Origin: Noviluteimonas gilva
Lineage (GTDB): Bacteria; Pseudomonadota; Gammaproteobacteria; Xanthomonadales; Xanthomonadaceae
Length of the DNA: 64,000 nt
Direction of reading: 5' to 3'
NCBI RefSeq assembly: GCF_009740395.1
Contig: NZ_WOXT01000001.1
Span: 616,464 to 680,463, forward strand
This document shows, one piece after another, positions 1-9,333 of the stretch. A program made the position numbers and the translations under genes. Position 1 is the stretch's first letter, and each line of letters begins with the position of its first letter. The notes under the pieces are model-generated. The model saw only the letters and a list, made by a program, of their open reading frames with translations, searched no databases and was not told the origin of the DNA.

Positions 1-269
1 GCCTCTGCATCGTCGTCGTCAACTACCGCGTCGTCGCGCCATTCGATTGCCAGCTGCGCGGCGCGTTGCAGTCGCAGGCGCACGCGTTCGTGCAGTTCCT
101 GCGTCGCCGCCACCGTGTAGGTCACCGCGAGGATTTGCGGCACCTGCAGGCGTTGCGCAATCACCGCGCGTGCGAACAGCCCGGCGAGCGCATACGTCTT
201 GCCCGTGCCCGCGCTGGCTTCGACCAGGCTGCGCGCATCGAGCGGCGTGTCGAAGACGGTCGCGCTCAC
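1..269 (-). CDS. recB: RecB, exodeoxyribonuclease V beta subunit (5' part only)
   Basis: Partial gene; only the first 89 codons are in the window and the rest runs off the left edge. RecB is the UvrD-type helicase/nuclease subunit of RecBCD, which resects double-strand breaks in the cytoplasm. The translation from the GTG at 269 gives a Walker A segment ASAGTGKT at about residues 18-25, followed by the motif Ia-like stretch TYTVAATQELHERV, both typical of the RecB N-terminus. The GTG overlaps the recC stop codon (GTGA, 266-269), so the two are translationally coupled. The order recC then recB on one strand is normal; recD would be expected next, outside the window. Confidence 0.9.
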   Translation of the reverse strand, partial: MSATVFDTPLDARSLVEASAGTGKTYALAGLFARAVIAQRLQVPQILAVTYTVAATQELHERVRLRLQRAAQLAIEWRDDAVVDDDDAE

Positions 270-3200
270 GCGTACACCTCGGGATCGAGCGGCGAGGCCT
301 CGCCGAGCGCACCGAAGAGCGCGACGGACAACAGCTGGAAGCGCGTCAGCGACTGTTCGTTCTCGTCGAAGAACGGGTCGCGGCCGCGCAAGGCGACACG
401 CGTCGCGGGCGAGGCTTCCTCGCGTCCGGCGCCGTCGAACTGCGTGCCGGTCCAGGTCTCGCGCGCGGTCTTGGTCGCCGCGTTGATCGCGGCCTCGTCG
501 AACTTGCCATCGAGCTTGCGCACGAAGGCGTACGCACTCTTGGGCAGGAAGACCTGCGGGGTGCGCAGCGCGGCGTCGTGCCAGCCGAAGAACGAATCGA
601 GCGCCGCCGCGGCGCGCTTGGGCGTCGGCGGTTTGCGTTCGACCCAAGCGGGCGGCGCATTCTTCTCTTCGCGCGCGAGTTCGAAGAACTTGATCCCGGC
701 CACGGCCGCGTAGAGTCGTTCAAGCCCGTGCCGCACCGCGTGGCCGCCGTGGATGCCGTCGGGACGCAAGACGACGCGCAAGACGCCTGGGCGATGCACG
801 CCGTCGAGCGTGCCGCGCAACGCACCGGCCGCTGATTCATGCGCGAACGGCACGCGTTTGGCCGCATCGCCGAAGCCCTTGTCGAGCGCCATGTGCGCGA
901 AGGGCGCGATCTCCTCGAGCAGATCGGCGACCTGCGCACGGCCATCCGCGCCCGGCGCGATCAGTGCGCGCGCCAGCAGTCGCGCGTGCAGGGCGTGCGC
1001 GTCGGGCCGACCGCTCGCACGCATCCATGCATCGAACACCGCATGCCGCAGCGTGTATTGACCCAGTGCATTGGGCGCGCCGAGCGGCTCGTGCTCGGCA
1101 AGCGGCGCTTCGTCTTCCGGCAAGCGCAAGCCAAGCCCTTCCTGCAGATACACCGCATGCGGGCGCATCATCGAGCGACGCAGGCGATCGAGCGACAACG
1201 CGCCACGCTCGGTGTCGGACGACGGCAACCATAACGTGGGCGGTGCGAACACAGGTGTGTCGTCGACGCCCGCGGTTTCTTCGGACGCTGCACGCCAGCG
1301 CGCGTCGTAGCTGAAGCGACGCGGTTCGATGTCGCCGCCGGCGTGCGCGGCACCGAACGCCGCGGGCGCGAAGGGTTGCAGCGCGTGGCGGACGATCAGC
1401 GATTCGCGCACTTGCTCCGCATCGCCAGCGTGGTACGCCGCCGCGGCGTCGAGCAATTCGGCGACCAGGGTCGAAGGCTCGCGCCGACTGTTGTCGCGCG
1501 GATCCATGCCGCACCAGCTCAGCGTCAGCACGCGCCCTGCGGACGCGAACAACTGCAGGAACAGATAGCGATCCGCGTCGCGGCGCGAGGGATCGCCCTT
1601 GCGGCGATCGGGCGTGCCGAGTGCGTTGGCGATGCGATTGATCGGATCGCGGCCTTCGCGCGCGGGGAACGCTTCGGCATCCATGCCGAGCAAACACGTC
1701 ACGCGGAACGGGATCAGGCGCATCGGCACCATGCGGCCGAAGCAGATGCCACCGGAGAGGAACGGTGCGCGCGCATCGGCCTGGCCGAGCTCGTCGCGCA
1801 GTTGTTCGAGCACGATCGCGTGTTCGACCGGCGTGTCGTATTGCGCACGCGCCGCACCTTCGGCGAAGCGGCCGACGGCATCGCGCAGGCGGCGCAGGAT
1901 CGCCGCGTCGCTGCTGTCGCGCGCGGGGGCGAAGGCTTCGTCGAGCAGGCGATGCAGCGCCGTCGCCCAGGCGGCAGGCGGATGCGGACCGGCGAGACGC
2001 GAGCGCATGTCGCGCAGCATCGCGACGCAACGCAACAACGCGTCGAGCGCTTCGGCGGCCTGGCCTTCGAGTTCGGGCCACGGCGCGACACCGGCGATGT
2101 CTTCGTCCTCGCCGCTCGCATAACCCAGCAGCAATCGATCGATCGCGAACTCGATGGTGAACGCGTCGCCGTCCGCGCCGTGGCGCGTGCGATCGGCGGC
2201 GTCCAGGCCCCACCGCGCGCCGGCGTTCTCGAGCCAGTCCTGCACGCGCATGCGATCGGCGTCTTCCAGGCCGAAGCGCGCGGCGATGGCGGGGACGGCG
2301 AGCAGGTCGAGCAAATCGGCGAGCGAAGGCGCATGCAGCGGAAGTTCGAGCAGGCGCAGGAAGGCTTCGGCGACCGGCGCGCTGGCGAGCGGGCTCGTGT
2401 CGGCGATCGTGTAGGGCAACTCGCGTTGCGTGCCGAGCGCGCCGCCGAAGACCGCTTCGATATGCGGCGCATACGCATCGATGTCGGGCGCGAGCACGGC
2501 GATGTCGCGCGGTTGCAGGTCCGGTTGCGATTCGAGCAGGGCGCGCAGTTGGTCGTGCAGCACCTGCACTTCGCGCAGGCGCGTGTGGCAGGCGTGGAAT
2601 TGCAGGCTCGCGTCGCGCACATCGACTTGCGCGCGCGGCCATTCGGATTCGTTGCTGTCGTGCAGCGGCGCGCGGTTGTCGAGCAAGTCGGCCTGCATGC
2701 GGCCGAGCAGCGTGTCGCGCGCGGGCTCGACGAAGGGCGCGACATCGAACGACGGCGACGCGATTTCTCCGCCGACGAGCATCGCGACGAAATCGCGGCC
2801 CGCCTGGCCCCAGGCGGCGAGCAACGGATTGGGTGGCGTATCGCCGGCAGCGAGGTAGGCCTCGTCGGTGGTCGGCGTATACGCGGACCAGCGTTCGAGA
2901 TCGCCCCAGAAGCCGCGCGCGGGCGCATGGAGGAAGAAGTGCTGCGTGCCCGCGCGCGCCTGGCTGGCGATCACCTGCAACACGTCGGGCGAGACGTTCT
3001 GGCACGCGAAGACGAACAGGCGCGGCGGAAGACCCTGCGGTGCTTCCGCGCCTTCGGGGCCGAAGCGTTCAAGGAAATCGCCGATGCGCCGCGCGCGATG
3101 CGCCTTGTCACGGGCGATGGCGCGCCACAGCGTCGCTTCCCAATCGTCCTTCGGCGCGCGGCGTTCCCAGGCGAGCAGCCAGTCGCGGCGCCAGGCCTGG

Positions 3201-3616
3201 TACTTCTCATAAGTGTCGGCGAGCGCATTGGCGAGCGACCAGGCCTTGCGCGGATCGGCTTCGGCGAGGAAGCGTTGCAGCGCGGGCGGTGGGTTGCGTT
3301 GCAGTTCGCGCAGGGCGTGCCAGCGCAGGGTGTCGGGTTCGAGGCGATCGGCCGCGGGCGCGGGACCGAGGTTGGCGTCGAGCGCGAGGTCGACGTATTC
3401 GCCGGGCGTGAGGAAGCGCAGGTTCGCGCAGATGCCGGTCTGTTCGGCCAGCGCCTGCTGCAACCAGCGGCGCATCGAGAACTGCGGGACCAGGACGATG
3501 TCGGGCCGCAGCCAGTCGCCGTCGGCGGGCATGCGCGCGACTTCGACAGCCAGCACCCCGGCGAGCACGTCGAGTGCGTTGCCGTGGTAGAGGCGGAAGT
3601 CGGGGCGTCCTTGCAT
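266..3616 (-). CDS. recC: RecC, exodeoxyribonuclease V gamma subunit
   Basis: About 1116 residues, the usual length for RecC, the Chi-recognising subunit of the RecBCD double-strand-break repair enzyme. The N-terminus (LYHGNALDVLAGVLA) and the internal stretch DIAVLAPDIDAYAPHIEAVFG are typical of the family, which has a degenerate helicase fold. The start is the ATG at 3616; the frame stays open further upstream, but that extension is low-complexity and overlaps the region before mlaF. Its stop overlaps the recB GTG. It is divergent from the mla operon, with a 188-bp gap that should hold both promoters. Confidence 0.93.
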   Translation of the reverse strand: MQGRPDFRLYHGNALDVLAGVLAVEVARMPADGDWLRPDIVLVPQFSMRRWLQQALAEQTGICANLRFLTPGEYVDLALDANLGPAPAADRLEPDTLRWHALRELQRNPPPALQRFLAEADPRKAWSLANALADTYEKYQAWRRDWLLAWERRAPKDDWEATLWRAIARDKAHRARRIGDFLERFGPEGAEAPQGLPPRLFVFACQNVSPDVLQVIASQARAGTQHFFLHAPARGFWGDLERWSAYTPTTDEAYLAAGDTPPNPLLAAWGQAGRDFVAMLVGGEIASPSFDVAPFVEPARDTLLGRMQADLLDNRAPLHDSNESEWPRAQVDVRDASLQFHACHTRLREVQVLHDQLRALLESQPDLQPRDIAVLAPDIDAYAPHIEAVFGGALGTQRELPYTIADTSPLASAPVAEAFLRLLELPLHAPSLADLLDLLAVPAIAARFGLEDADRMRVQDWLENAGARWGLDAADRTRHGADGDAFTIEFAIDRLLLGYASGEDEDIAGVAPWPELEGQAAEALDALLRCVAMLRDMRSRLAGPHPPAAWATALHRLLDEAFAPARDSSDAAILRRLRDAVGRFAEGAARAQYDTPVEHAIVLEQLRDELGQADARAPFLSGGICFGRMVPMRLIPFRVTCLLGMDAEAFPAREGRDPINRIANALGTPDRRKGDPSRRDADRYLFLQLFASAGRVLTLSWCGMDPRDNSRREPSTLVAELLDAAAAYHAGDAEQVRESLIVRHALQPFAPAAFGAAHAGGDIEPRRFSYDARWRAASEETAGVDDTPVFAPPTLWLPSSDTERGALSLDRLRRSMMRPHAVYLQEGLGLRLPEDEAPLAEHEPLGAPNALGQYTLRHAVFDAWMRASGRPDAHALHARLLARALIAPGADGRAQVADLLEEIAPFAHMALDKGFGDAAKRVPFAHESAAGALRGTLDGVHRPGVLRVVLRPDGIHGGHAVRHGLERLYAAVAGIKFFELAREEKNAPPAWVERKPPTPKRAAAALDSFFGWHDAALRTPQVFLPKSAYAFVRKLDGKFDEAAINAATKTARETWTGTQFDGAGREEASPATRVALRGRDPFFDENEQSLTRFQLLSVALFGALGEASPLDPEVYA

Positions 3617-3804
3617 GAGACGCCATGATGCCGGAGGGCGTCGCAATCTCCGAGATTGTTCCGATCGGCACTGCCGCTGGCCGCAAGCTTTGCGACAATG
3701 CGCGGCCGTGCCCCAGGCGCACGCGCAAGCCCGCTGGGCCGCCATTCAGCGCCCGATGGCGAAGCTGCGCCGCCTTTCGCCCATTTAGGCTGCAATCCGA
3801 CCGC

Positions 3805-4599
3805 GTGAACACGACCCCCGACCAGCCCGCCGTACGCATGTCCGGCCTCCGCCTCGAACGCGGCGGGCGGGTGGTGCTGCGCGAGATCGACCTTTCGGTA
3901 CCGCGCGGCAGCGTGACCGCCGTGCTCGGACCCTCGGGGAGCGGCAAATCCACGCTGCTGGCCGCGCTCACGGGCGAACTCGTGCCGGCCGCCGGTCGCG
4001 TCGAAGTCTTCGGCGAAGAAGTCCCGCGTTCGCAGAAAGCCCTGCTGACGATGCGCAAGCGCCTCGGCGTTCTGCTGCAGGGCAACGGCCTGCTGACCGA
4101 TCTCACGGTGGCCGAGAACGTCGCGCTCCCGCTGCGCACGCATACCGATCTGCCGGACGCGGTGATCCGCCGCCTGGTCGAGATGAAGTTGCACGCCGTC
4201 GGCCTGCGCGTGGCGGGCGATCTGTTCCCGCGCGAACTCTCCGGCGGCATGGCGCGCCGCGTGGCATTGGCCCGCGCGCTCGCGCTCGATCCGCCGCTGA
4301 TGATCTACGACGAACCGCTGACGGGCCTGGATCCCATCGCGAGCGGCGTGGTCATGAGCCTGGTGCGTCGCCTCAACGAAACGCTCGGCCTCACCAGCAT
4401 CGTCGTCACGCACCACGTGCACGAAACGATGCCGATCGCCGACCACGCGATCGTGATCGCCAACGGCGCCATCGTGTTTTCCGGCACGCCGGCGGAACTG
4501 GATGCTTCGCGCGATTCGCTCGTGCGCCAGTTCCTCGAAGGCCAGCCCGACGGCCCGATTCCCTTCGACACCACGGCGCGCGCGCCGGAGGCTGCCTGA
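3805..4599 (+). CDS. mlaF: MlaF, ABC ATPase of the Mla phospholipid transport system
   Basis: Cytoplasmic ATPase of the MlaFEDB inner-membrane complex, which moves phospholipids between the inner and outer membranes to keep outer-leaflet lipid asymmetry. With the GTG start at 3805 the product is 264 aa. Walker A GPSGSGKS lies at about residues 42-49, the ABC signature LSGGM at about 145-149 and Walker B/catalytic glutamate IYDEP at about 168-172. The frame is open further upstream, but that part does not resemble the family; ATG 3838 (MSGLRLERGG) is an alternative start. Its TGA shares one base with the mlaE ATG, so the genes are coupled. Confidence 0.93.
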   Translation: MNTTPDQPAVRMSGLRLERGGRVVLREIDLSVPRGSVTAVLGPSGSGKSTLLAALTGELVPAAGRVEVFGEEVPRSQKALLTMRKRLGVLLQGNGLLTDLTVAENVALPLRTHTDLPDAVIRRLVEMKLHAVGLRVAGDLFPRELSGGMARRVALARALALDPPLMIYDEPLTGLDPIASGVVMSLVRRLNETLGLTSIVVTHHVHETMPIADHAIVIANGAIVFSGTPAELDASRDSLVRQFLEGQPDGPIPFDTTARAPEAA

Positions 4600-5351
4600 T
4601 GCCCTTCGTCGCCGCCACGCGCTCGCTGGGCGCCGCGGGCCTGTTCGCACTGTCGGTGTTGCGCGCTTCCAAGCCGACACGCGATTTTTTCGCCGAGCTC
4701 ACGCGCGAGATCTACAAGATCGGTGCGCGCTCGTTGCCGATCGTGGCGGCGGGCGGTGCCTTCGTGGGCCTGTCGGTGACGCTGCTCGGTTATCGCGCGC
4801 TGGAAACCTACGGCGCGACCGGCCAGGTGAGCGCGCTGTTGGGGCTCGGTCTGTATCGTGAGCTCGGGCCGGTGCTGACGGCGCTGTTGTTCGTCGGCCG
4901 CGCCGGTTCGTCGATCGCCGCCGAACTGGGTTTGATGCGCGCGACCGACCAGATCACCGCGCTCGGCCTGATGGCGATCGATCCGGTGGCCAAGACCGTC
5001 GCCCCGCGTTTCTGGGCCGCGGTGCTGACGGTGCCGCTGCTCACGGGCTTCTTCATCACCCTGGCGATCGCGGCCGGTTACTTCGAAGCCGTGCACGTGA
5101 TCGGCATCGACGGCGGCACGTTCTGGCAGACGATGAAGGACAGCGTCGATTTCCACGACGACTTCCTCGTCGCCTTCATCAAGGCTGCGATCTTCGGCGG
5201 CGTGTCCGCGCTGGTGGCCTCGTACGTGGGCTTCCACGCCGAGCCGACCATCGAAGGCACCTCGGTCGCCACCACGCGCGCGGTGGTCAACGCCTCGCTG
5301 CTGGTGCTGATGTTCAATTTCGTCCTTTCCGCTTTGCTGTTCAGGAGTTGA
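4599..5351 (+). CDS. mlaE: MlaE, permease of the Mla phospholipid transport system
   Basis: 250-aa integral inner-membrane permease of the MlaFEDB complex. The family segments YRELGPVLTALLFVGRAGSSIAAELG and RATDQITALG, characteristic of MlaE/TGD1 permeases, are present at about residues 86-130, and the C-terminal half is strongly hydrophobic. It starts on the base that ends mlaF and its TGA (5349-5351) overlaps the mlaD start region. Gene order F-E-D-C-B matches the E. coli mla operon, which supports one transcription unit. Confidence 0.95.
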   Translation: MPFVAATRSLGAAGLFALSVLRASKPTRDFFAELTREIYKIGARSLPIVAAGGAFVGLSVTLLGYRALETYGATGQVSALLGLGLYRELGPVLTALLFVGRAGSSIAAELGLMRATDQITALGLMAIDPVAKTVAPRFWAAVLTVPLLTGFFITLAIAAGYFEAVHVIGIDGGTFWQTMKDSVDFHDDFLVAFIKAAIFGGVSALVASYVGFHAEPTIEGTSVATTRAVVNASLLVLMFNFVLSALLFRS

Positions 5352-5875
5352 TGACCATGCGTGGTCCCCGTCTCGAATTCGCGGTCGGCGCGTTCCTGCT
5401 GCTTGCCCTGGCAAGCCTGCTGGTGCTCGCGATCGCCTCCACCAACAACAAGTGGGGCTTCGGCGGCGATTCCTATCCGCTCAAGGCGCGCTTCTCCACG
5501 ATCGGCCAGCTGCGCGTCGCCGCGCCGGTGAAGATCGGCGGCGTGGTCGTCGGCTCGGTGTCGGACATCTCGCTGGATCCGCAGCGGTTCGATTCGATCG
5601 TCACGCTGTCGATCAACGGCCGCTACAAGGACCTGCCGGCCGATACGTCCGCGGGCATCTTCACCAGCGGCCTGCTGGGCGAGAGCTACGTCGGGCTGGC
5701 GCCGGGCGGAGATGTCGAGATCCTGAAGCCGGGCGACGAGATCACCTTGACGCAGTCGGCCGTCGACCTCATGCAGTTGGTCGGCAAGTACATGTTCTCC
5801 GGCGGCGCGCCTGCCGCCGGTACGGCGCCCGCCGCCGCCTCCACTTCCGCCACCCCCACGGAAACCACCCCATGA
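5351..5875 (+). CDS. mlaD: MlaD, MCE-domain periplasmic lipid-binding subunit
   Basis: Single-pass inner-membrane protein with a periplasmic MCE domain that forms the hexameric lipid channel on MlaFEB. An N-terminal transmembrane helix (AVGAFLLLALASLLVLAIA) is followed by the MCE core, including the family stretch VKIGGVVVGSVSDI and the segment GIFTSGLLGESYVGL. The C-terminus is an Ala/Thr/Pro-rich tail. Three in-frame starts are close together (TTG 5348, ATG 5351, ATG 5357). The AGGAG at 5343-5347 is better spaced for ATG 5357; I report 5351, which overlaps the mlaE stop. The stop overlaps the mlaC ATG (ATGA). Confidence 0.93.
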   Translation: MTMRGPRLEFAVGAFLLLALASLLVLAIASTNNKWGFGGDSYPLKARFSTIGQLRVAAPVKIGGVVVGSVSDISLDPQRFDSIVTLSINGRYKDLPADTSAGIFTSGLLGESYVGLAPGGDVEILKPGDEITLTQSAVDLMQLVGKYMFSGGAPAAGTAPAAASTSATPTETTP

Positions 5876-6579
5876 AGCGAAACCAGACCGCCGTCCGCGT
5901 GTCGCAGGCCGGCCTGCTCCGCCAGGCGCTCGCCGCCTCCGCCCTCGCCGTCGCGCTCGCCGCGGCCGCGCCGTCGATCGTTCACGCGCAGGCTGCCGCC
6001 AAGCCGGCCGCTGCCGCGCCGGCGACGCAGGGCCAGCCGAGCCAGCTCGTGCTCACCAACGCCACGCGCATCGTCTCCACGCTGGAGAAGCGCCGCGACG
6101 AGTTCACCAAGAATCGCGGCGCGCTCGACAAGTTCGTCGCGACCGAGTTCAACCAGATGTTCGACCGCGAATACGCCGGTCGCCTGGTGCTCGGCCGCCA
6201 CGGTCGTGGCGCGTCGGATGCCGACGTCAAGCTGTTCTCCGATGCGCTGGCCGACAGTCTGATGTCGCGTTACGGCTCGGCGCTGCTGTCGTTCGACAAG
6301 GGCCTGAAGATCCGCGTCAAGAGCGAAGAGCCGCTGCGCAACGGTGCGATCGTGCGCGTGAAGAGCGACTTCGTGCGCGCGAACGGCCAGGCCACGCCGG
6401 TCGACTACCTGATGCGCAAGACCGGTGCGAACTGGCAGGTGTTCGACGTGCTGGTCGAAGGCGTGTCCTTCGTGCAGACCTTCCGCCAGCAGTTCGACGG
6501 TCCGCTGCAGGCCAAGGGCATCAAGCAGGTCGCCGCCGACCTGCGCGCCGGCAAGATGACGGCGCAGGCTTCGCAGTAA
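5872..6579 (+). CDS. mlaC: MlaC, periplasmic phospholipid shuttle protein
   Basis: 235-aa periplasmic carrier that passes phospholipids between the outer-membrane MlaA complex and inner-membrane MlaFEDB. It has a long positively charged N-region and a hydrophobic signal segment ending near the A-x-A site VHAQA (about residues 37-41), an Ala/Pro spacer, then the MlaC/Ttg2D domain with MFDREYAGRLVLGRH and VDYLMRKTGANWQVFDVLVEGVSFV, the family hallmark. The longer frame upstream is the mlaD shadow. The ATG sits in the mlaD stop (ATGA), and mlaB follows after 4 nt. Confidence 0.95.
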   Translation: MKRNQTAVRVSQAGLLRQALAASALAVALAAAAPSIVHAQAAAKPAAAAPATQGQPSQLVLTNATRIVSTLEKRRDEFTKNRGALDKFVATEFNQMFDREYAGRLVLGRHGRGASDADVKLFSDALADSLMSRYGSALLSFDKGLKIRVKSEEPLRNGAIVRVKSDFVRANGQATPVDYLMRKTGANWQVFDVLVEGVSFVQTFRQQFDGPLQAKGIKQVAADLRAGKMTAQASQ

Positions 6580-6583
6580 TCCG

Positions 6584-6892
6584 ATGAACGACGCCCGCGC
6601 TTCCGCGTCCCCGCTCACCGTCGCCCGCGACGGCGATGCCCTGGTGCTCACCGGCGCGCTGGTCCGCGCGTCGGTCGCCGGGGCGTGGGCGCAGGTGGGC
6701 AAGTCGCTCGCGGGCGTGCGCCGCATCGACCTGCGGGGCGTGACCCTCGTCGACAGCGCCGGCGTGGCGCTGCTCGCCGAACTCGCGGCCCGTGCCGGCA
6801 ACGGCGTGACCCTCGACGGCAGCCCGGCGGGCCTGAACGAGCTGCGGGCCGCCTACCGTCTCGACGCGTCGCTCGCCTTCGCGAACGCCTGA
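6584..6892 (+). CDS. mlaB: MlaB, STAS-domain subunit of the Mla complex
   Basis: 102-aa cytoplasmic STAS-domain protein. The core pattern IDLRGVTLVDSAGVALLAELA is the conserved STAS strand-helix unit around the DSAG motif. In MlaFEDB, MlaB binds the ATPase MlaF and is needed for complex stability. Position as the last gene of F-E-D-C-B, four bases after the mlaC stop, agrees. The protein is short and its sequence alone could be another STAS anti-sigma antagonist; the context decides. Confidence 0.9.
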   Translation: MNDARASASPLTVARDGDALVLTGALVRASVAGAWAQVGKSLAGVRRIDLRGVTLVDSAGVALLAELAARAGNGVTLDGSPAGLNELRAAYRLDASLAFANA

Positions 6893-6952
6893 CGCGCATT
6901 CAGGACACTCCGTCCCGAACGGCCCCCGCCCTCGCCCTTTACACTTTCCGGC

Positions 6953-8011
6953 ATGGATCGCCCCCTCGCTTCGAAATTCGCGCTGCTCGCCGGCGCCCTG
7001 ATCGCGCTCAGCGCGCCGGTCGCGTTCGCCCAGAATGCGGCGGATTCCGCGCTGCCTGCATCGGAAACCACGGTCGTCGCACCGGTCGATGTCGCCGTGC
7101 CGTCGACGATCGCTGCGCCGGTCGCGGTCGAACCGTCGCCCGCCACGTCCGTCGCAGCACCCGCTGATGCGCCGGTCGCGGTCGACGCCGCCGTGCCGTC
7201 CGCATCGACGAGCGCGCAACCGCAGACCACCGAAGTCCCCACGGCCGCCGAAGAAGACTTCGTGTCGATCTACGGCGACGGCGCGCTCCCCACGCCCGCC
7301 GAACTCCCGCAGGCCTACGACCCGTGGGAGCCCTTCAACCGCCGGATGCACACGTTCAACAACGCGATCGACCGCATGATCGCGCGGCCGTTGGCGAAGG
7401 CCTACGTGAAAGTCGTGCCGCGCCCTGTGCGCCTGGGCGTCAGCAACTTCTTCTCGAATCTCTACCAGCCGCTCAGCGCGCTCAACAGCCTGCTGCAGGG
7501 CAAGCCGAAGCAGGCGGGCCAGGCGATGGGCCGCTTCGCACTGAACGTCACGCTGGGCCTGGGCGGCATCTTCGATCCGGCGTCCGACGCCAAGCTACCG
7601 CGCATCAGCGAAGACTTCGGCCAGACGCTCGGCGTGTGGGGCTGGAAGCAATCGCGCTTCATCGAGCTGCCGTTGTTCGGGCCGCGCACCGTGCGCGACG
7701 TGTTCGGCATGGCGGGCGATGCGCCGTTCGGGCTGCTGCGCAACGTGGAAGAGGACAAGGTCCGCATCTTCCTGCAGGGCCTGCAGTTGGTCGACGTGCG
7801 CACGCAGTTGCTGTCGGTCGATGCGATGCGCGAAGGCGCCGCGGACGACTACGCGCTCGTGCGCGATGCGTGGCTGCAGCGCCGCAACTACCAGATCTTC
7901 GGCGACCGCAACCTCGACGACGACGACACGCTGCCCGAATACCTGCGCGACGAAAACAACCCGACCGTGCCGCTCGACGCGATCCCGGTCACGCCGATGG
8001 ATGGCGGCTGA
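6953..8011 (+). CDS. mlaA: MlaA (VacJ), outer-membrane component of Mla, without a visible lipobox
   Basis: 352 aa. MlaA forms a ring in the outer membrane that removes misplaced phospholipids and hands them to MlaC. The MlaA domain begins at about residue 110 with YDPWEPFNRRMHTFNNAIDR and contains the family segments FALNVTLGLGGIFDPAS and SEDFGQTLGVWG. The N-terminus is unusual: a signal peptide ending AFA-QN instead of a lipobox with cysteine, followed by a Val/Ala/Pro-rich linker of about 70 residues. E. coli MlaA is a lipoprotein, so this form may be anchored differently. The gene lies 60 nt after mlaB, giving a complete Mla set in one block; in E. coli mlaA is elsewhere. Confidence 0.93.
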   Translation: MDRPLASKFALLAGALIALSAPVAFAQNAADSALPASETTVVAPVDVAVPSTIAAPVAVEPSPATSVAAPADAPVAVDAAVPSASTSAQPQTTEVPTAAEEDFVSIYGDGALPTPAELPQAYDPWEPFNRRMHTFNNAIDRMIARPLAKAYVKVVPRPVRLGVSNFFSNLYQPLSALNSLLQGKPKQAGQAMGRFALNVTLGLGGIFDPASDAKLPRISEDFGQTLGVWGWKQSRFIELPLFGPRTVRDVFGMAGDAPFGLLRNVEEDKVRIFLQGLQLVDVRTQLLSVDAMREGAADDYALVRDAWLQRRNYQIFGDRNLDDDDTLPEYLRDENNPTVPLDAIPVTPMDGG

Positions 8012-8021
8012 GGGCCTGGTT

Positions 8022-9269
8022 CTAGAGGGCCCCGCAATCGAGGTCTTCCGGCTCCAGGTCGGCGGGTAGTTTCTTCTTTCCCTTGACGCCCAATTCCGCG
8101 AGCCGGCGCGCGCGCGGAATCACGGCCTGCGGCGATTCCTCCAGGCGGTTGCGCGCGGCGCGATAAGCCTTCTGCGCGTTCTCCAGCTCGGCGCCCACCG
8201 ACGTGAAGTCGGCCAGGAACGCGATCACCGAGTCGAGCAGGTGCCCGCCGGTCTCGCTGATCTTCATCGCCTGCTTCTGCAACTTGTCGCGCGTCCACAA
8301 GCGATCGGCGACGCGGAGCATCGCCATCAGCGTGTTGGGCGAGGCGAACACGACGCCCTTTTCGAACGCGTCGGTCTGCAGGCGATCATCGAAGCCCAGC
8401 GCCGCCGAGAGCGCGCCTTCGATCGGCACGAACGCGATGGTGACGCCGAGGGCCGAGTCGCCCACCGCCGCCGGATAGTTGCGGTCGGCCAGGTCGCGCA
8501 CGTGCCGGCGCAGCGCGGTGGCGTGGCGACGCATCGCTTCGGCCTGCGCCTCGGGCGCATCGGCGTTGACCGCTTCCTGCCACGCGATCAGGTTGACCTT
8601 GCTGTCGACGACGATGCGGCGATCGTCCGGCAACTTCACGATGACGTCGGGGCGCAGGCGGCGGCCCTGGTCGTCGGTGCTCGATTGCTGGCGGTCGAAG
8701 TGCACGCCTTCTTCCAGGCCGGAGGAGCGCAGCACGCTTTCGAGCATCAGCTCGCCCCAGTCGCCGCGGATCTTCGCATTGCCCTTCAGCGCGCGCGTGA
8801 GCGAGTCGGCCTTGGCGGCCATGTCCTGGTTGAGCGTCTTGAGTTCCTGCACGGCACCGAGCAGCGAGGCGCGTTCCTTCGCCTCGTCTCCGTAGACGGT
8901 GTCCACGCGCTTGCGGAATTCGCCGAGCTGGTCGGCGAAGGGCTTGAGCAGCAACTCGATGTCCGACTTCGATTGGCCGGTGGCCTGGCGCACGTTGTGT
9001 TCGAACTGCAGGCCGCGTTCCTGGAACGCCTTGCCGGCGAGTTCGGTGAAGCGCGCGGAGAGTTGTTCCTGCGCGGCGCGGACGAAGGCTTCGGTTTCAA
9101 CGCGTGCGCGGCGGGCCTCGTCGGCTTCGGCGCGGGCGCGTTCGACGGCGATCGCGTCGTCGCGGCTGCGCTCGCGGAGACGATCGATCTCCGCGCGGCG
9201 AAGCAGGAATCCCGCCACGAGCCCCACTGCCAGCGCCAGGACGCAGCTCAGGATCAGGGTCGCGGTCAT
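8022..9269 (-). CDS. rmuC: RmuC family protein (DNA recombination limiting)
   Basis: 415 aa. RmuC proteins limit inversion/recombination at short inverted repeats in E. coli and have a PD-(D/E)XK nuclease-like core. An N-terminal transmembrane helix (ATLILSCVLALAVGLVAGFLL) is followed by a long helical, charge-rich coiled-coil region, then the RmuC domain with KIRGDWGELMLESVLRSSGLEEGVHF and LRPDVIVKLPDDRRIVVDSKVNL, the D...D-S-K pattern being the expected nuclease-like core. It is convergent with mlaA, leaving 10 nt between the stops. Confidence 0.92.
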   Translation of the reverse strand: MTATLILSCVLALAVGLVAGFLLRRAEIDRLRERSRDDAIAVERARAEADEARRARVETEAFVRAAQEQLSARFTELAGKAFQERGLQFEHNVRQATGQSKSDIELLLKPFADQLGEFRKRVDTVYGDEAKERASLLGAVQELKTLNQDMAAKADSLTRALKGNAKIRGDWGELMLESVLRSSGLEEGVHFDRQQSSTDDQGRRLRPDVIVKLPDDRRIVVDSKVNLIAWQEAVNADAPEAQAEAMRRHATALRRHVRDLADRNYPAAVGDSALGVTIAFVPIEGALSAALGFDDRLQTDAFEKGVVFASPNTLMAMLRVADRLWTRDKLQKQAMKISETGGHLLDSVIAFLADFTSVGAELENAQKAYRAARNRLEESPQAVIPRARRLAELGVKGKKKLPADLEPEDLDCGAL

Positions 9270-9333
9270 GGGCGTTCTCCGGTCGGGCGTGTGCAGTGTA
9301 TGCGCTGCATCGTTCTCAGCGCCTGCGACAAGC

